DNA from: Anaerolineales bacterium
GTDB taxonomy: Bacteria; Chloroflexota; Anaerolineae; Anaerolineales; Villigracilaceae
Length of the DNA stretch: 64,000 nucleotides
Assembly: GCA_020851785.1 (NCBI GenBank)
Contig: JADZCC010000028.1
Location: forward strand, 1 to 64,000
Reading direction: 5' to 3'
The position numbers and the translations under genes are program-made. Below are positions 36,146 through 44,747 of this stretch, piece after piece (the stretch's first letter is position 1; each line of letters starts with the position of its first letter). The notes beneath the pieces were generated by a model. That model saw only the letters and a list, made by a program, of their open reading frames with translations, was not told the DNA's origin and searched no databases.

Positions 36146-36628
36146 TTACTTCTTTTTCAAAATTGTTGCCAGTAATTCCATTTGACCGATATGGTGCGTG
36201 GCGTGAAGTAAATTACGCAAAATGGCTTTCACTACGCTGTGCGCCTCTCCGCGAATGTAGACGGTTTTGGCAAAATCTTCTTCTGTGAGCCCTTCCAGCG
36301 CGGCGAAGAGGATGCGCCAGCCTTCCTCCCAGCGCTCCATAATTTGCGGACGGTTGACGCCTGCTTCGTGCATAAATTCATGCGGGCGTTTGCGGTCAGC
36401 TTTTTCGCCGTCGGCGGTTAGAAAATCCGTCCAACGGGAGATGAAGTTGCCGCTGATGTGCTTGACCAGGATGGCCATGCTGTTAATATGCGCGTCGCCT
36501 TCTTCCTTTAATTGTGCGAAGAATGCAGTGTCGTCCACCTGGCTCAAGGCCGCTTCGGCCATTTGCTTTTGCTGTTGATATTGCACAAGCGTTTCCGCTT
36601 TGAAATCCATCCACGAACTGTTCATCAT
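36146..36628 (-). CDS. DinB-like/DUF1572 family protein
   Basis: A 160-residue four-helix-bundle protein. The diagnostic stretch is VKHISGNFISRWTDFLTADG followed by GEKADRKRP and, near the C-terminus, LLHATHHIGQMELLA; the three histidines would bind a metal ion as in DinB/YfiT proteins. Members include thiol transferases and many stress proteins without a known reaction. AGGAG lies 6 bases before ATG 36628; a second ATG follows directly. Confidence 0.85.
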   Translation of the reverse strand: MMNSSWMDFKAETLVQYQQQKQMAEAALSQVDDTAFFAQLKEEGDAHINSMAILVKHISGNFISRWTDFLTADGEKADRKRPHEFMHEAGVNRPQIMERWEEGWRILFAALEGLTEEDFAKTVYIRGEAHSVVKAILRNLLHATHHIGQMELLATILKKK

Positions 36629-36744
36629 TGGAGTCTCCTACGGCGATTGTATCATCGCGGCGTGGTTGCGGAACATCTCCAACCTTCTTCCACATTTCCT
36701 CCATATTCTCTTGCTACATTAGAGAAAAAATAGAGGAGTTGTCA

Positions 36745-37707
36745 ATGAAAGCGATTGTTCATCAAACGTACGGACTACCCGAAGTACTCGAATTTGTAGA
36801 ACTTGAAAAACCCACGCCTAAAGATAATGAGGTGTTGATAAAAATCCGCGCCTCGTCCATCAATGCGGCGGAATGGTATGGGATGGTGGGCTTGCCAATC
36901 GCCCGTCTGGGAGGCGGATTATTCAGACCAAAGGACATTCGAATTGGCACGGATTATTCGGGCGTGGTTGAAGCGGTTGGCAAAGGCCGAGCAGATTTCA
37001 AGGTTGGCGATGAAGTTTTTGGCGCGAAACATGGCGCCTATGCGGAATACGTGTGCGTTGAAAAGATTGTTATTCCAAAGCCGCAAAACGTTTCTTTTGA
37101 AGCGGCCGCGTCTGTGCCGATTGCGGGGCTGACCGCCTTGCAGGGACTGCGCGATTTTGGAAAAGTTCAAGCCGGTCAAAAGATATTAATCAACGGGGCT
37201 TCCGGCGGAGTTGGCCATTTTGCGGTGCAAATTGCCAAGGCGTTTGGCGCGGAGGTGACTGCAGTCTGTAGCGCCAGGAATGTAGAAATTGCGCGCGCTT
37301 CTGGCGCCGATGATGTGATTGATTATCGCAAAGAAAATTTTACGTTGGGCAATCAGAAATATGATTTAGTCCTGGATGTTGCAGGTACGCATTCATGGCA
37401 GGAGTATCGGCGTGTTTTGAATCCGGAGGCGCGTTTTGTCATCATCGGCGCGCCAAAAGGGAATCGCTTGATTGGTCCGTTGGCGCATGTAATCAAAATC
37501 AAACTTGGGTCGTGGCGCGCGAGTCAAAAGGCGACGTTCTTTGTGGCGCAATTCAATATAGACGATATGAACGTATTGAAAGAATTCCTTGAAACGGGCA
37601 AACTGAAACCGTTCATTGAAAAAACTTATCCGCTTGGCGAAACTGCCGAGGCAATGCGGCGTTTTGGCCAAGGCCACGCGCAGGGGAAGATTGTGCTTAC
37701 GATGTAA
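36745..37707 (+). CDS. NAD(P)-dependent medium-chain oxidoreductase (quinone oxidoreductase-like)
   Basis: A 320-residue zinc-independent MDR protein. The N-terminal GroES-like part reads MKAIVHQTYGLPEVLEFVEL, with GTDYSGVVEAVG and GDEVFGA; the nucleotide-binding fold shows INGASGGVGHFAVQIAKAFG. The catalytic zinc cysteines of alcohol dehydrogenases are absent. It likely reduces quinones or activated alkenes. ATG 36745 follows a GAGGAG site; the frame is open further upstream but that part is antisense to the DinB-like gene. Confidence 0.88.
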   Translation: MKAIVHQTYGLPEVLEFVELEKPTPKDNEVLIKIRASSINAAEWYGMVGLPIARLGGGLFRPKDIRIGTDYSGVVEAVGKGRADFKVGDEVFGAKHGAYAEYVCVEKIVIPKPQNVSFEAAASVPIAGLTALQGLRDFGKVQAGQKILINGASGGVGHFAVQIAKAFGAEVTAVCSARNVEIARASGADDVIDYRKENFTLGNQKYDLVLDVAGTHSWQEYRRVLNPEARFVIIGAPKGNRLIGPLAHVIKIKLGSWRASQKATFFVAQFNIDDMNVLKEFLETGKLKPFIEKTYPLGETAEAMRRFGQGHAQGKIVLTM

Positions 37708-37806
37708 TCATCTGGTTTCTCCACAATCTCTCTAAATAAAATCCATACTCTTTACATAATCGGCTGATACATTAAGCCTGTAAAAAAAATACCACTGGAG
37801 GTAAAA

Positions 37807-38238
37807 ATGAATCGTAGTATCGTCTTTCGTATCGTTGGGGGCCTGCTCCTCGTCGCTTTGCTCGCGGCAGGCGGAACGTTTGCATATCGCGCCGGAGTAG
37901 CGCAGGGAATTTCGCAAGCGCCAGAAGTGGCGCAGGCCATCCAGCGCTCCGCTGAAAATGGAAACCCAGGGCCGATGTTTAATCACGGATATGGGCCCGG
38001 CTATCCAGCGCATCATGGCTTTGGATTTGGCCCGCGCTTTGGATTTCTTCCACTTGGATTGTGCTTCTCGGCTTTCTTCCTGTTCTTCTTCTTTGGCTTA
38101 CTGCGCTTTACCTTCCGCTCTGGAGGCTGGCGTGGGCATCGGGGTTGTGGCCAAGGCTGGGAGCATGGCATCCACCCAAAGTTTGACGAATGGCACAAAC
38201 AAGCGCACGCTGAAGAAGGCGGGCAGGCAGGCAAATAA
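37807..38238 (+). CDS. His/Gly-rich membrane protein upstream of a two-component system
   Basis: A 143-residue protein. An N-terminal helix (IVFRIVGGLLLVALLAAGGT) is followed by an outside stretch rich in His, Gly, Pro and Tyr (MFNHGYGPGYPAHHGFGFG), a second helix (CFSAFFLFFFFGLLRF), and a cytoplasmic tail with repeated His. The clustered histidines suggest metal binding. It precedes the response regulator and kinase, so it may be a sensor accessory. No family is recognised. A GGAGG site precedes the ATG. Confidence 0.7.
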   Translation: MNRSIVFRIVGGLLLVALLAAGGTFAYRAGVAQGISQAPEVAQAIQRSAENGNPGPMFNHGYGPGYPAHHGFGFGPRFGFLPLGLCFSAFFLFFFFGLLRFTFRSGGWRGHRGCGQGWEHGIHPKFDEWHKQAHAEEGGQAGK

Positions 38239-38248
38239 ACCAGTGAAA

Positions 38249-38281
38249 CGGAATGCGTAATTTGGAATTTTACGCATTCCG
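38249..38281 (+). terminator. Terminator overlapping the response regulator promoter
   Basis: CGGAATGCGTAA (38249-38260) pairs with TTACGCATTCCG (38270-38281) over a 9-base loop, followed by a C/T-rich tract. Its right arm shares bases with the next promoter's -35. Confidence 0.7.
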
Positions 38282-38297
38282 CCCTTTCTTTTATAAT
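38269..38297 (+). promoter_or_regulatory. Promoter of the two-component operon
   Basis: TTTACG (38269-38274), 17-bp spacer, TATAAT (38292-38297), with the ATG at 38306 after 8 bases. The mRNA would have almost no leader. Confidence 0.7.
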
Positions 38298-38305
38298 CCT
38301 TTCCA

Positions 38306-38983
38306 ATGTCTCAATTAATTCTCGTTGTGGATGACGAACCGAAAATTGCGCGCCTGGCGCGCGACTATCTGGAAAAAAATAATTTCCGCGTGGTCATGGC
38401 CAATGACGGCCAATCTGCGCTGGCCATAGCCCGCAGAGAAAAGCCAGACCTCATCGTCCTGGACTTAATGCTCCCAATTATAGACGGCCGCGAAGTCTGT
38501 AAAATCCTGCGTCGGGAAAGCGACGTGCCGATTATCATGCTCACCGCTTTAGCCGAAGAAATTGATCAGGTGACTGGCCTCGAAATCGGCGCGGACGACT
38601 ACATCACCAAGCCTTTTTCGCCGCGCGCGCTGGTTGCCAGAGTCCGTGCTTTACTGCGCCGTTCCACAGGCGCAGTCCAACCGCCGAACGTGATTCGGCT
38701 TCGCGGTTTGACCATTGATCCGCAGAGATATTCAGTGACGTTTGATGGCCGCGTAATCAAGTTTACGCCCAATGAATTTAAACTGCTCCAGTTGTTGGCC
38801 AGCCATGCCGGACAAACCCTGACGCGCGAACAATTGCTGGACGATTTGCATGGCGGTGTTTCCAGTTTTGACCGGAGCATTGATTCGCACATTAAGAACC
38901 TCCGCAAAAAACTCGAAACTGTAACCGGGCAAACCATGATCGAAACCGTCTATGGAATTGGGTATCTCTTCAATGAAGAATAA
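38306..38983 (+). CDS. OmpR/PhoB family response regulator
   Basis: A 225-residue regulator. The receiver has the acidic pair Asp9/Asp10, phospho-acceptor Asp53 in LIVLDLMLP and the conserved Lys in ITKPFSPRALVARV. The C-terminal winged helix (FTPNEFKLLQLLASHAGQTL, DSHIKNLRKKLE, VYGIGYLF) binds DNA. It overlaps the following kinase gene, so the two are a matched pair. Confidence 0.95.
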   Translation: MSQLILVVDDEPKIARLARDYLEKNNFRVVMANDGQSALAIARREKPDLIVLDLMLPIIDGREVCKILRRESDVPIIMLTALAEEIDQVTGLEIGADDYITKPFSPRALVARVRALLRRSTGAVQPPNVIRLRGLTIDPQRYSVTFDGRVIKFTPNEFKLLQLLASHAGQTLTREQLLDDLHGGVSSFDRSIDSHIKNLRKKLETVTGQTMIETVYGIGYLFNEE

Positions 38984-40094
38984 GCCCAGATACAGCCCGC
39001 GTTTTTTTCGCGAGCGCTTGGCCCACCGCCCAGGCATTCGGCTGAATGCGCCGAATGAAAAAAGCCCGCGCCGCCGCAGGTTCTTCCCATTCTTCTTTTT
39101 CTTTTTCGGCGTCATCTCCCTCTTTGTCGGCGGCGTGGCCGCCATTTTGTATTGGGCCTTCTCGCAATTTTCCGGCGTGCGAAATATTTGGTTGCTTTTA
39201 TGCGGCGCGCCCGTGGCTGTGCTTTTGCTTGGAGTCTTAACCATGTTCACGCTCTATCGGCGCTTTGGGCGTCCGCTGAGCGAGATGTTTAACGCCATTG
39301 ACGCGGTGTCCGAGGGCGACCTCTCCGTGCGCGTTTCGGAAAATAAATCTGACATGTTCAGCGAGTTGATTAAGCGCTTCAACAAAATGGTGGAGGAACT
39401 CGAACGCGCCGATCAACAACGGCGCAATCTCACAGCGGACATTGCGCATGAACTCCGCACGCCGCTTCATATTATTCAGGGAAATTTGGAAGGCCTGATG
39501 GATGGCGTTTATCAACCCACCGCAGAACATCTCAACAATACGTTGGATGAAACAAAACTGTTGACGCGCCTGATCAACGACTTGCAGACTTTGTCTCTGG
39601 CTGAGGCGCATCAACTCCCGCTTCATCCTACCCGCTTCCTGCTCGCTGACCTTTTGCATGATCTCGCCTCGAGCTTTTCCTCGCAAGCCAAGGCGCTTGG
39701 CATACGCCTTGAAATGAATGTCAAAGATTCAACGTTAGAAATCACTGCGGATTATGACCGACTCAATCAAGTGTTGTCCAACTTGATTTCCAACGCTTTG
39801 CGGCACACGCCCAAAGACGGGAAAATAGCCCTTGAAACAGAATCAATTACAAGTCAGGAAAGAGGCGTGCGGATCGTTGTCGAAGATTCGGGCGTAGGCA
39901 TCGCCTCTGAAGATTTGCCCTTTATCTTTGACAGATTTTGGCGCGGAGATAAATCGCGCACGGGGCGGGCGAATAGCGGCTTGGGGCTTGCCATTGCAAA
40001 GCAACTGGTTGAGGCGCATGGCGGCGCCATAAAAGTGGAAAGCGGAGTTGGCAAAGGCGCGAAATTTGTAATTGAATTGCCTGGCTCAAATTAA
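38973..40094 (+). CDS. Membrane sensor histidine kinase with HAMP domain
   Basis: A 373-residue kinase if started at ATG 38973; ATG 38952 is also in frame, and both lie inside the end of the regulator gene. A basic N-terminus leads to two membrane helices (FFPFFFFFFGVISLFVGGVA and LLLCGAPVAVLLLGVLTMF) with only a short loop between, then HAMP, HisKA (DIAHELRTPLHIIQGN) and HATPase_c (NLISNALRHTP, DSGVGIA, SGLGLAIAKQLVEAHGG). The tiny outside loop suggests it senses membrane state or a partner such as the upstream His-rich protein. Four bases overlap the convergent aminotransferase gene. Confidence 0.93.
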   Translation: MKNKPRYSPRFFRERLAHRPGIRLNAPNEKSPRRRRFFPFFFFFFGVISLFVGGVAAILYWAFSQFSGVRNIWLLLCGAPVAVLLLGVLTMFTLYRRFGRPLSEMFNAIDAVSEGDLSVRVSENKSDMFSELIKRFNKMVEELERADQQRRNLTADIAHELRTPLHIIQGNLEGLMDGVYQPTAEHLNNTLDETKLLTRLINDLQTLSLAEAHQLPLHPTRFLLADLLHDLASSFSSQAKALGIRLEMNVKDSTLEITADYDRLNQVLSNLISNALRHTPKDGKIALETESITSQERGVRIVVEDSGVGIASEDLPFIFDRFWRGDKSRTGRANSGLGLAIAKQLVEAHGGAIKVESGVGKGAKFVIELPGSN

Positions 40095-41440
40095 CGTACC
40101 GCTTTATCTGTGATCTCCAACGCTTGATCTAAAATGGCCATTCCCTCTCTCAATTCTTCTTCGGTGATGATTAGTGGCGGGATGATTAATACCGTATGCC
40201 AATGGGTGTATAAAAACAAACCGTGATCGGCGCAGTATTTTTTCAGCGCGTTCATCTCCGGCGAAGAGGAATTCCACGGGGCGATGGGTTCTTTGGTCTC
40301 GCGGTTTTTGACCAGCTCGATGATTCCAAATAAGCCCAGGTTGCGAACTTCGCCAATGGAAGGATGCGCTTCGCCTAAATCGGTTAATAGCCTGCGTAAG
40401 ACGTGACCCATTGCAGAAGCGTGTTCGACAATTTTTTCTTCTTTCATGACTTCGATGTTGGCAAGCGCCGCCGCCAGCGAAATGGGATGCGAGGTGTAGG
40501 TCAGCCCGCCTTCAAAGGCATGTTCGTCAAATGCGGCGGCGATTTCCGGCTTCATGGCCACGGCTCCCAGCGGCGCATACGCGGAGGTTAACCCTTTGGC
40601 CATGGTAATCATGTCTGGGACAACGTTCCAATGTTCAATGGCAAACATTTTTCCAGTACGTCCGAAGCCGCTCATCACTTCGTCGCAAATCATCAAGATT
40701 TGATATTTATCGCACAACGCGCGCACGCCTTGCAGGTATCCGCTGGGGGGGATGATAATGCCGTTCGTGCCGGTGACAGTTTCGAGCAGGATGGCGGCGA
40801 TGGAATCCGGGCCTTCGTAGCGAATGATCTCTTCGAGGTGATTCACATAATCGCGCGAGAAATCTTCCTCTGAAATATTTGGGTTGAGGCGATGAAACGT
40901 GGAACGATAACGATACGGGTCGAGGAAGTGAACGACGCCGGGCATTAAGTTTGGTTCCCAAGCCACGCGGCGCGGGTCGCCCGTCGCGGCCATGGCTCCA
41001 GCCGAAGCGCCGTGATAGGAACGATAGCGGGTTAGGATTTTATGCTTTTTTGTGTACCCGCGCGCGAGTTTGATGGCGTTTTCGTTTGCATCTGCGCCGC
41101 CCAGCGTGAAGAGGATTTTGCTCAGCGCTTTGTTGGGCGTAATCTCCGCTACGGCTTTGCTGGCCAACGCGCGGACTTTGGTCGTCATCCCCGGCGCGGC
41201 GTAGGGTAATTCTGCCGCCTGCGCTTGCATGGCTTGGATGACTTTCTCGTTGCCATGACCGATGTTGACGCACATCGTCATCGAATTAAAGTCCAGGTAT
41301 TTTTTATCGTCCACATCCCAAAAATAAACGCCTTTGGCTTTTTTGACCGCAATCGGGTTTACTTTGGCTTGCGCCGACCACGTCCAAAAGACGTGTTCTT
41401 TGGAGAGGGACAGGATTTCATCATCGGGGAGATTGAACAT
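40091..41440 (-). CDS. Class III PLP-dependent aminotransferase (omega-amino acid type)
   Basis: A 449-residue fold-type I enzyme, only distantly like the one at 22.2 kb. It shows VYFWDVDDKKYLDFNSM, LFTLGGADANENAIKLARGY, RYRSYHGASAGAMAATGDPR, ICDEVMSGFGRTGKMFA and the PLP lysine in TMAKGLTSAYAPLGAV. These are features of taurine-pyruvate and beta-alanine-pyruvate aminotransferases; the substrate is not settled. AAGGAA precedes the ATG. Confidence 0.87.
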   Translation of the reverse strand: MFNLPDDEILSLSKEHVFWTWSAQAKVNPIAVKKAKGVYFWDVDDKKYLDFNSMTMCVNIGHGNEKVIQAMQAQAAELPYAAPGMTTKVRALASKAVAEITPNKALSKILFTLGGADANENAIKLARGYTKKHKILTRYRSYHGASAGAMAATGDPRRVAWEPNLMPGVVHFLDPYRYRSTFHRLNPNISEEDFSRDYVNHLEEIIRYEGPDSIAAILLETVTGTNGIIIPPSGYLQGVRALCDKYQILMICDEVMSGFGRTGKMFAIEHWNVVPDMITMAKGLTSAYAPLGAVAMKPEIAAAFDEHAFEGGLTYTSHPISLAAALANIEVMKEEKIVEHASAMGHVLRRLLTDLGEAHPSIGEVRNLGLFGIIELVKNRETKEPIAPWNSSSPEMNALKKYCADHGLFLYTHWHTVLIIPPLIITEEELREGMAILDQALEITDKAVR

Positions 41441-41476
41441 AAGATTCCTTTATAAATGGTAATTAGAAGTGGGTAA

Positions 41477-41484
41477 ATTATAAT
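41477..41484. promoter_or_regulatory. Self-complementary -10 between divergent genes
   Basis: ATTATAAT reads TATAAT on both strands (plus 41479-41484, minus 41482-41477). It lies 8 bases before the P-loop gene and 36 bases before the aminotransferase gene. Confidence 0.5.
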
Positions 41485-41492
41485 CCGCGTTT

Positions 41493-42035
41493 ATGCAAAC
41501 CTCATTCCCTTACAAGCGCATTGTAGTGATTGGCACAACGTCGTCGGGAAAATCTACGTTAGCCAAACAAATTGCCGACAAATTTGATTTACAGTTTGTT
41601 GAATTAGACGCTTTGTATTGGGAGGAAAACTGGACTCCTGCGCCCATGCCCGTGTTTTTTGAGAGGGTTGAAAACATGGTTGAAAAAGAGCGTTGGGCGC
41701 TGGCAGGCAACTACAGTTCGGCGCGCCAGATGGTTTGGGAACGCGCCCAGGCGATTGTTTGGCTGGATTATCCATTTCAGATTGTCTTTTGGAGATTAAT
41801 CAAACGTATCGTTCGTAGAAGCGCAACCAAAGAACTGTTATGGGGCAAAAACATTGAAAAAGGTTGGGTTCACTTAAAATTATGGTCGCCCGATTCGCTG
41901 ATTCACTGGTTGTTCAAAACTTACTGGCGTAGAAAAAGGGAAACGCCGCTTCTGCTCGCTCAATACCCGCATTTACAAGTCTTGCATTTTACGCTTCCGC
42001 AAGAAGCGGAGGACTGGCTATCTTTGCTTCCTTAA
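41493..42035 (+). CDS. P-loop nucleoside/adenylate kinase-like protein (FlaR/topology modulation type)
   Basis: A 180-residue P-loop protein. Walker A is GTTSSGKST near residues 12-20, followed by ELDALYWEENWTP and WALAGNYSSAR, the pattern of AAA_17/18-type kinases annotated as topology modulation proteins. Substrate unknown. TATAAT sits 8 bases before the ATG. The 3' end overlaps the convergent membrane gene by 18 bases. Confidence 0.8.
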   Translation: MQTSFPYKRIVVIGTTSSGKSTLAKQIADKFDLQFVELDALYWEENWTPAPMPVFFERVENMVEKERWALAGNYSSARQMVWERAQAIVWLDYPFQIVFWRLIKRIVRRSATKELLWGKNIEKGWVHLKLWSPDSLIHWLFKTYWRRKRETPLLLAQYPHLQVLHFTLPQEAEDWLSLLP

Positions 42036-42512
42036 CCACGCGGTGAGTTGCGTTAACCCCAGCGCAGTGACAAAAATTAGAAACACGCCCCATTCAAACG
42101 TAAACTGCAATTGCGTATAGAGCGCCGCCGAAACCAAAAGCAGGCCAGTCAACGTCAGTAAACTTAATCGCGCAATATGCCTGCGTTCCAAGCCGCGCGT
42201 GTCTTCGTCTTGAGCGATAACCTGCAAACGCCGCCGAAAATCGGTCATATCCCAGGCGCAGAGTGCGAAGATGGAGCCGGCCAACATCCAACTAAATTCA
42301 AGATCCAAGACCACGCCAAACGCGGAGAGCAAAACAAACGCCAGCAAGGCCAAGGTTGAAAACCAATGCCACCTTTGCCAGATGGCGACAAGCCAGACCA
42401 ACCCAAAGATGAAAACCCAACCGGCGACAACTTCCCAGCCTGCGTGCGCGTAGCCCCAGATCATGGAGCCAACGCTGAGGATGATGCTGATCAATAAGGC
42501 GAGGGCGCTCAT
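42018..42512 (-). CDS. Hypothetical membrane protein, last gene of the MoxR operon
   Basis: A 164-residue protein with about five hydrophobic helices, for example LALLISIILSVGSMIWGYA and WFSTLALLAFVLLSAFGVVL, and a short charged loop (FRRRLQVIAQDEDTRGLERR). No family recognised. Its ATG overlaps the end of the DUF58 gene by 4 bases, so it is translated with the MoxR/DUF58 genes and may belong to the same membrane complex. Confidence 0.7.
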   Translation of the reverse strand: MSALALLISIILSVGSMIWGYAHAGWEVVAGWVFIFGLVWLVAIWQRWHWFSTLALLAFVLLSAFGVVLDLEFSWMLAGSIFALCAWDMTDFRRRLQVIAQDEDTRGLERRHIARLSLLTLTGLLLVSAALYTQLQFTFEWGVFLIFVTALGLTQLTAWLRKQR

Positions 42513-43795
42513 GCTCTACTCCGATAGGCAAAACTTTGCGGACGGCCGCGCTTCAACAGCGGACCGACAGCCTGGTCAAACTGCTTTGAGACATCCCACT
42601 CGACGACTTGAATGCCCGCCCGTTCAAGCCGCTTGATTAACAAATTCCGTTCCAGGCGCAGGACGCGCGCGGCGAGTTGCGTTTCTGGCGAGGCGGGTAA
42701 AAGCCCCAGTTCAAATTTCAGCGGATCTGGGCTGAGCGCCATAATTTGATACCCTTTGGCGCGTAATTGAATCAACGCTTCCAAATCATCCGGCGCAAGC
42801 GGGCTAACCAGCACAATTTGCGATTGCGCGGGGAAGACGCGCGTGGAGAGATGATCCAACCCGGCGAACACCGAGCTTTGTCCAATGGCCGCTTTGGCCA
42901 GCCCGTGCATGATCTTTTCGCGTTGAATTTTTCCATACCCGGGGAGCGTCCAACTGAGGTAACTCCCATAAGTTAAGAGTCCCACGCGATTGCCCTGTGA
43001 AATTAAAACGTCGGCCAACGCGGCCGCGGCGGCCACGGAATGCTCAAAGATGGAATATTTCCCTTGAAATAAATTCGTCCGTTGGCGCGCGTCTAAGACC
43101 ACGCCGACGTCGGCCACGCGATCCTGTTGAAATTCGTTAGCGTACAGCGCTTCGACGTGGCGGGCGCTGGCTCGCCAGTTGACCGAGCGCGGCGGGTCGC
43201 CGGGCTGATAGGCGCGCACGCCGAAGAACTCCGTGCCCGCGCCGCCCGCCCGCGCCGGAATTTGACCGGCGTACACGCGCGTTTTGCGCGGATGAATTGC
43301 GGCCGCTTTGAGTCGGCGTAAATCTGGAAAGATGAATAATTGCGCGGGCGCGGAAAACGTGACTGCGCGTTGAATCAGCCCCAGCGCGTCTCTGGATTCG
43401 ATGGCGATAGAGTCGAAGGGATAGGCGCCGCGTGGGCCGGAGAGCGTATAAGTCAGGGTGTAGGAAGCGCCCTTCGGAAGCCGAATCAGCCTGCGGGTGG
43501 CGTGGTGGCGCGTCTTTAGTTTTGCGGGAAGCATATCTTCAAGGTACAGTTCTTCAATCGCGCTTCCATGATTTTGAATCAAAAGCGTGACGGTCGCTTC
43601 CGCTTCCGGCGCGACCCTTTCGCTGGAGAGTTTTCTTTCAATGGAAAGGTTGGGCGGTTCGGGCGCAGTATAAAGCCCATAAAGAAGATAGAGCGCGAAG
43701 GGCAGGGCTAAAGCGCTGAGTTCGCCGCGCAGGGTAATCAGCCCGGCGAGTACCAGCCCATAGACGATCGTTGAAAGCAGGGTGGAGCGCCGCAA
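42509..43795 (-). CDS. DUF58 domain protein
   Basis: A 428-residue protein. Two N-terminal helices are followed by a beta-rich region and the DUF58 signature (FFGVRAYQPGDPPRSVNWRA), then a vWA-like fold with VVLDARQRTN. DUF58 proteins are usually partnered with MoxR ATPases and are thought to help assemble or activate envelope proteins. It starts with TTG at 43795, one base after the MoxR stop; no ATG or GTG fits, and translation is probably coupled. Confidence 0.88.
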   Translation of the reverse strand: MRRSTLLSTIVYGLVLAGLITLRGELSALALPFALYLLYGLYTAPEPPNLSIERKLSSERVAPEAEATVTLLIQNHGSAIEELYLEDMLPAKLKTRHHATRRLIRLPKGASYTLTYTLSGPRGAYPFDSIAIESRDALGLIQRAVTFSAPAQLFIFPDLRRLKAAAIHPRKTRVYAGQIPARAGGAGTEFFGVRAYQPGDPPRSVNWRASARHVEALYANEFQQDRVADVGVVLDARQRTNLFQGKYSIFEHSVAAAAALADVLISQGNRVGLLTYGSYLSWTLPGYGKIQREKIMHGLAKAAIGQSSVFAGLDHLSTRVFPAQSQIVLVSPLAPDDLEALIQLRAKGYQIMALSPDPLKFELGLLPASPETQLAARVLRLERNLLIKRLERAGIQVVEWDVSKQFDQAVGPLLKRGRPQSFAYRSRA

Positions 43796-43796
43796 G

Positions 43797-44747
43797 TTAT
43801 TGATTCACCGGCACGGCAGTTTGCGCGATCGCGTCGCGAATCACTTCGCCGCCCACTTGTTGCGACATCCAATATTCGGGTTGCAGGAGGATGCGATGAC
43901 CCAGCACCGGCCCGGCAAAACGCTTGATGTCGTCTGGCAGGATGTATTCCCGCCCGGAGAGCGCCGCGTAGGCCCGCGCCATTTTGAGGAAAGCCAGCGA
44001 AGCGCGCGGGCTGGCGCCCACGGCCACGCGCCGATCTGTGCGGGTGGCGTGAACCAAAGCGGAGATATAGCCTTCCAAATCGGAATCGACATGCACGTCT
44101 TCCAGGGCGGCGCGCATTTCTAAAAACTGTTCCGCCTGGAGGATGACTTGCAAATGTAGATCGTCCTGTTTGCGTTGACGACGGCGGCCTAAAATTTCCT
44201 TTTCTTCTTCCACGCTTGGGTAGCCGACTGTCAGTTTGAGCATGAAGCGATCCAACTGCGCTTCGGGGAGCGAGAACGTGCCTTCATATTCAATTGGGTT
44301 TTGCGTTGCCAGCACAAGAAATGGTTCGGGTAGGGGCAGGCTTTCGCCTTCCATGGTGACTTGTCCCTCTTGCATCGCTTCCAGCAAAGCCGATTGCGTT
44401 TTGGGCGAGGCGCGGTTAATTTCGTCGGCTAGGAGCAGGTTGGTAAAAACGGGACCCCGCCGCAGTTCGAAATGATTTTTTTCACGGTTGAAGATGTATC
44501 CGCCGGTAATATCGCCGGGCAATAAATCCGGCGTAAATTGAATGCGCTTAAATTCCAGCCCCAGCGTGGAAGCAAAACTTCTGGCGATGAGCGTTTTGCC
44601 AAGGCCGGGAAAATCTTCCAGGAGCACATGCCCGCCTGCCAGCGCGGCGCATAAAATATTTTCAAGCAGTTCTTGTTTCCCCACCACGGCCCGCCCCACT
44701 TCGGCAATTACGGCCTGGCTGAGTTCCGACACTTTAGCGATTTCCAT
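43797..44747 (-). CDS. MoxR family AAA+ ATPase
   Basis: A 316-residue ATPase from ATG 44747. Walker A region is GHVLLEDFPGLGKTLIARSF, Walker B LLADEINRASPKTQSALLEAM, sensor FLVLATQNPIEYEGT, and the C-terminal lid follows. MoxR proteins act as chaperones for proteins with vWA domains, here most likely the DUF58 neighbour. The start overlaps the upstream gene by 14 bases. Confidence 0.95.
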   Translation of the reverse strand: MEIAKVSELSQAVIAEVGRAVVGKQELLENILCAALAGGHVLLEDFPGLGKTLIARSFASTLGLEFKRIQFTPDLLPGDITGGYIFNREKNHFELRRGPVFTNLLLADEINRASPKTQSALLEAMQEGQVTMEGESLPLPEPFLVLATQNPIEYEGTFSLPEAQLDRFMLKLTVGYPSVEEEKEILGRRRQRKQDDLHLQVILQAEQFLEMRAALEDVHVDSDLEGYISALVHATRTDRRVAVGASPRASLAFLKMARAYAALSGREYILPDDIKRFAGPVLGHRILLQPEYWMSQQVGGEVIRDAIAQTAVPVNQ

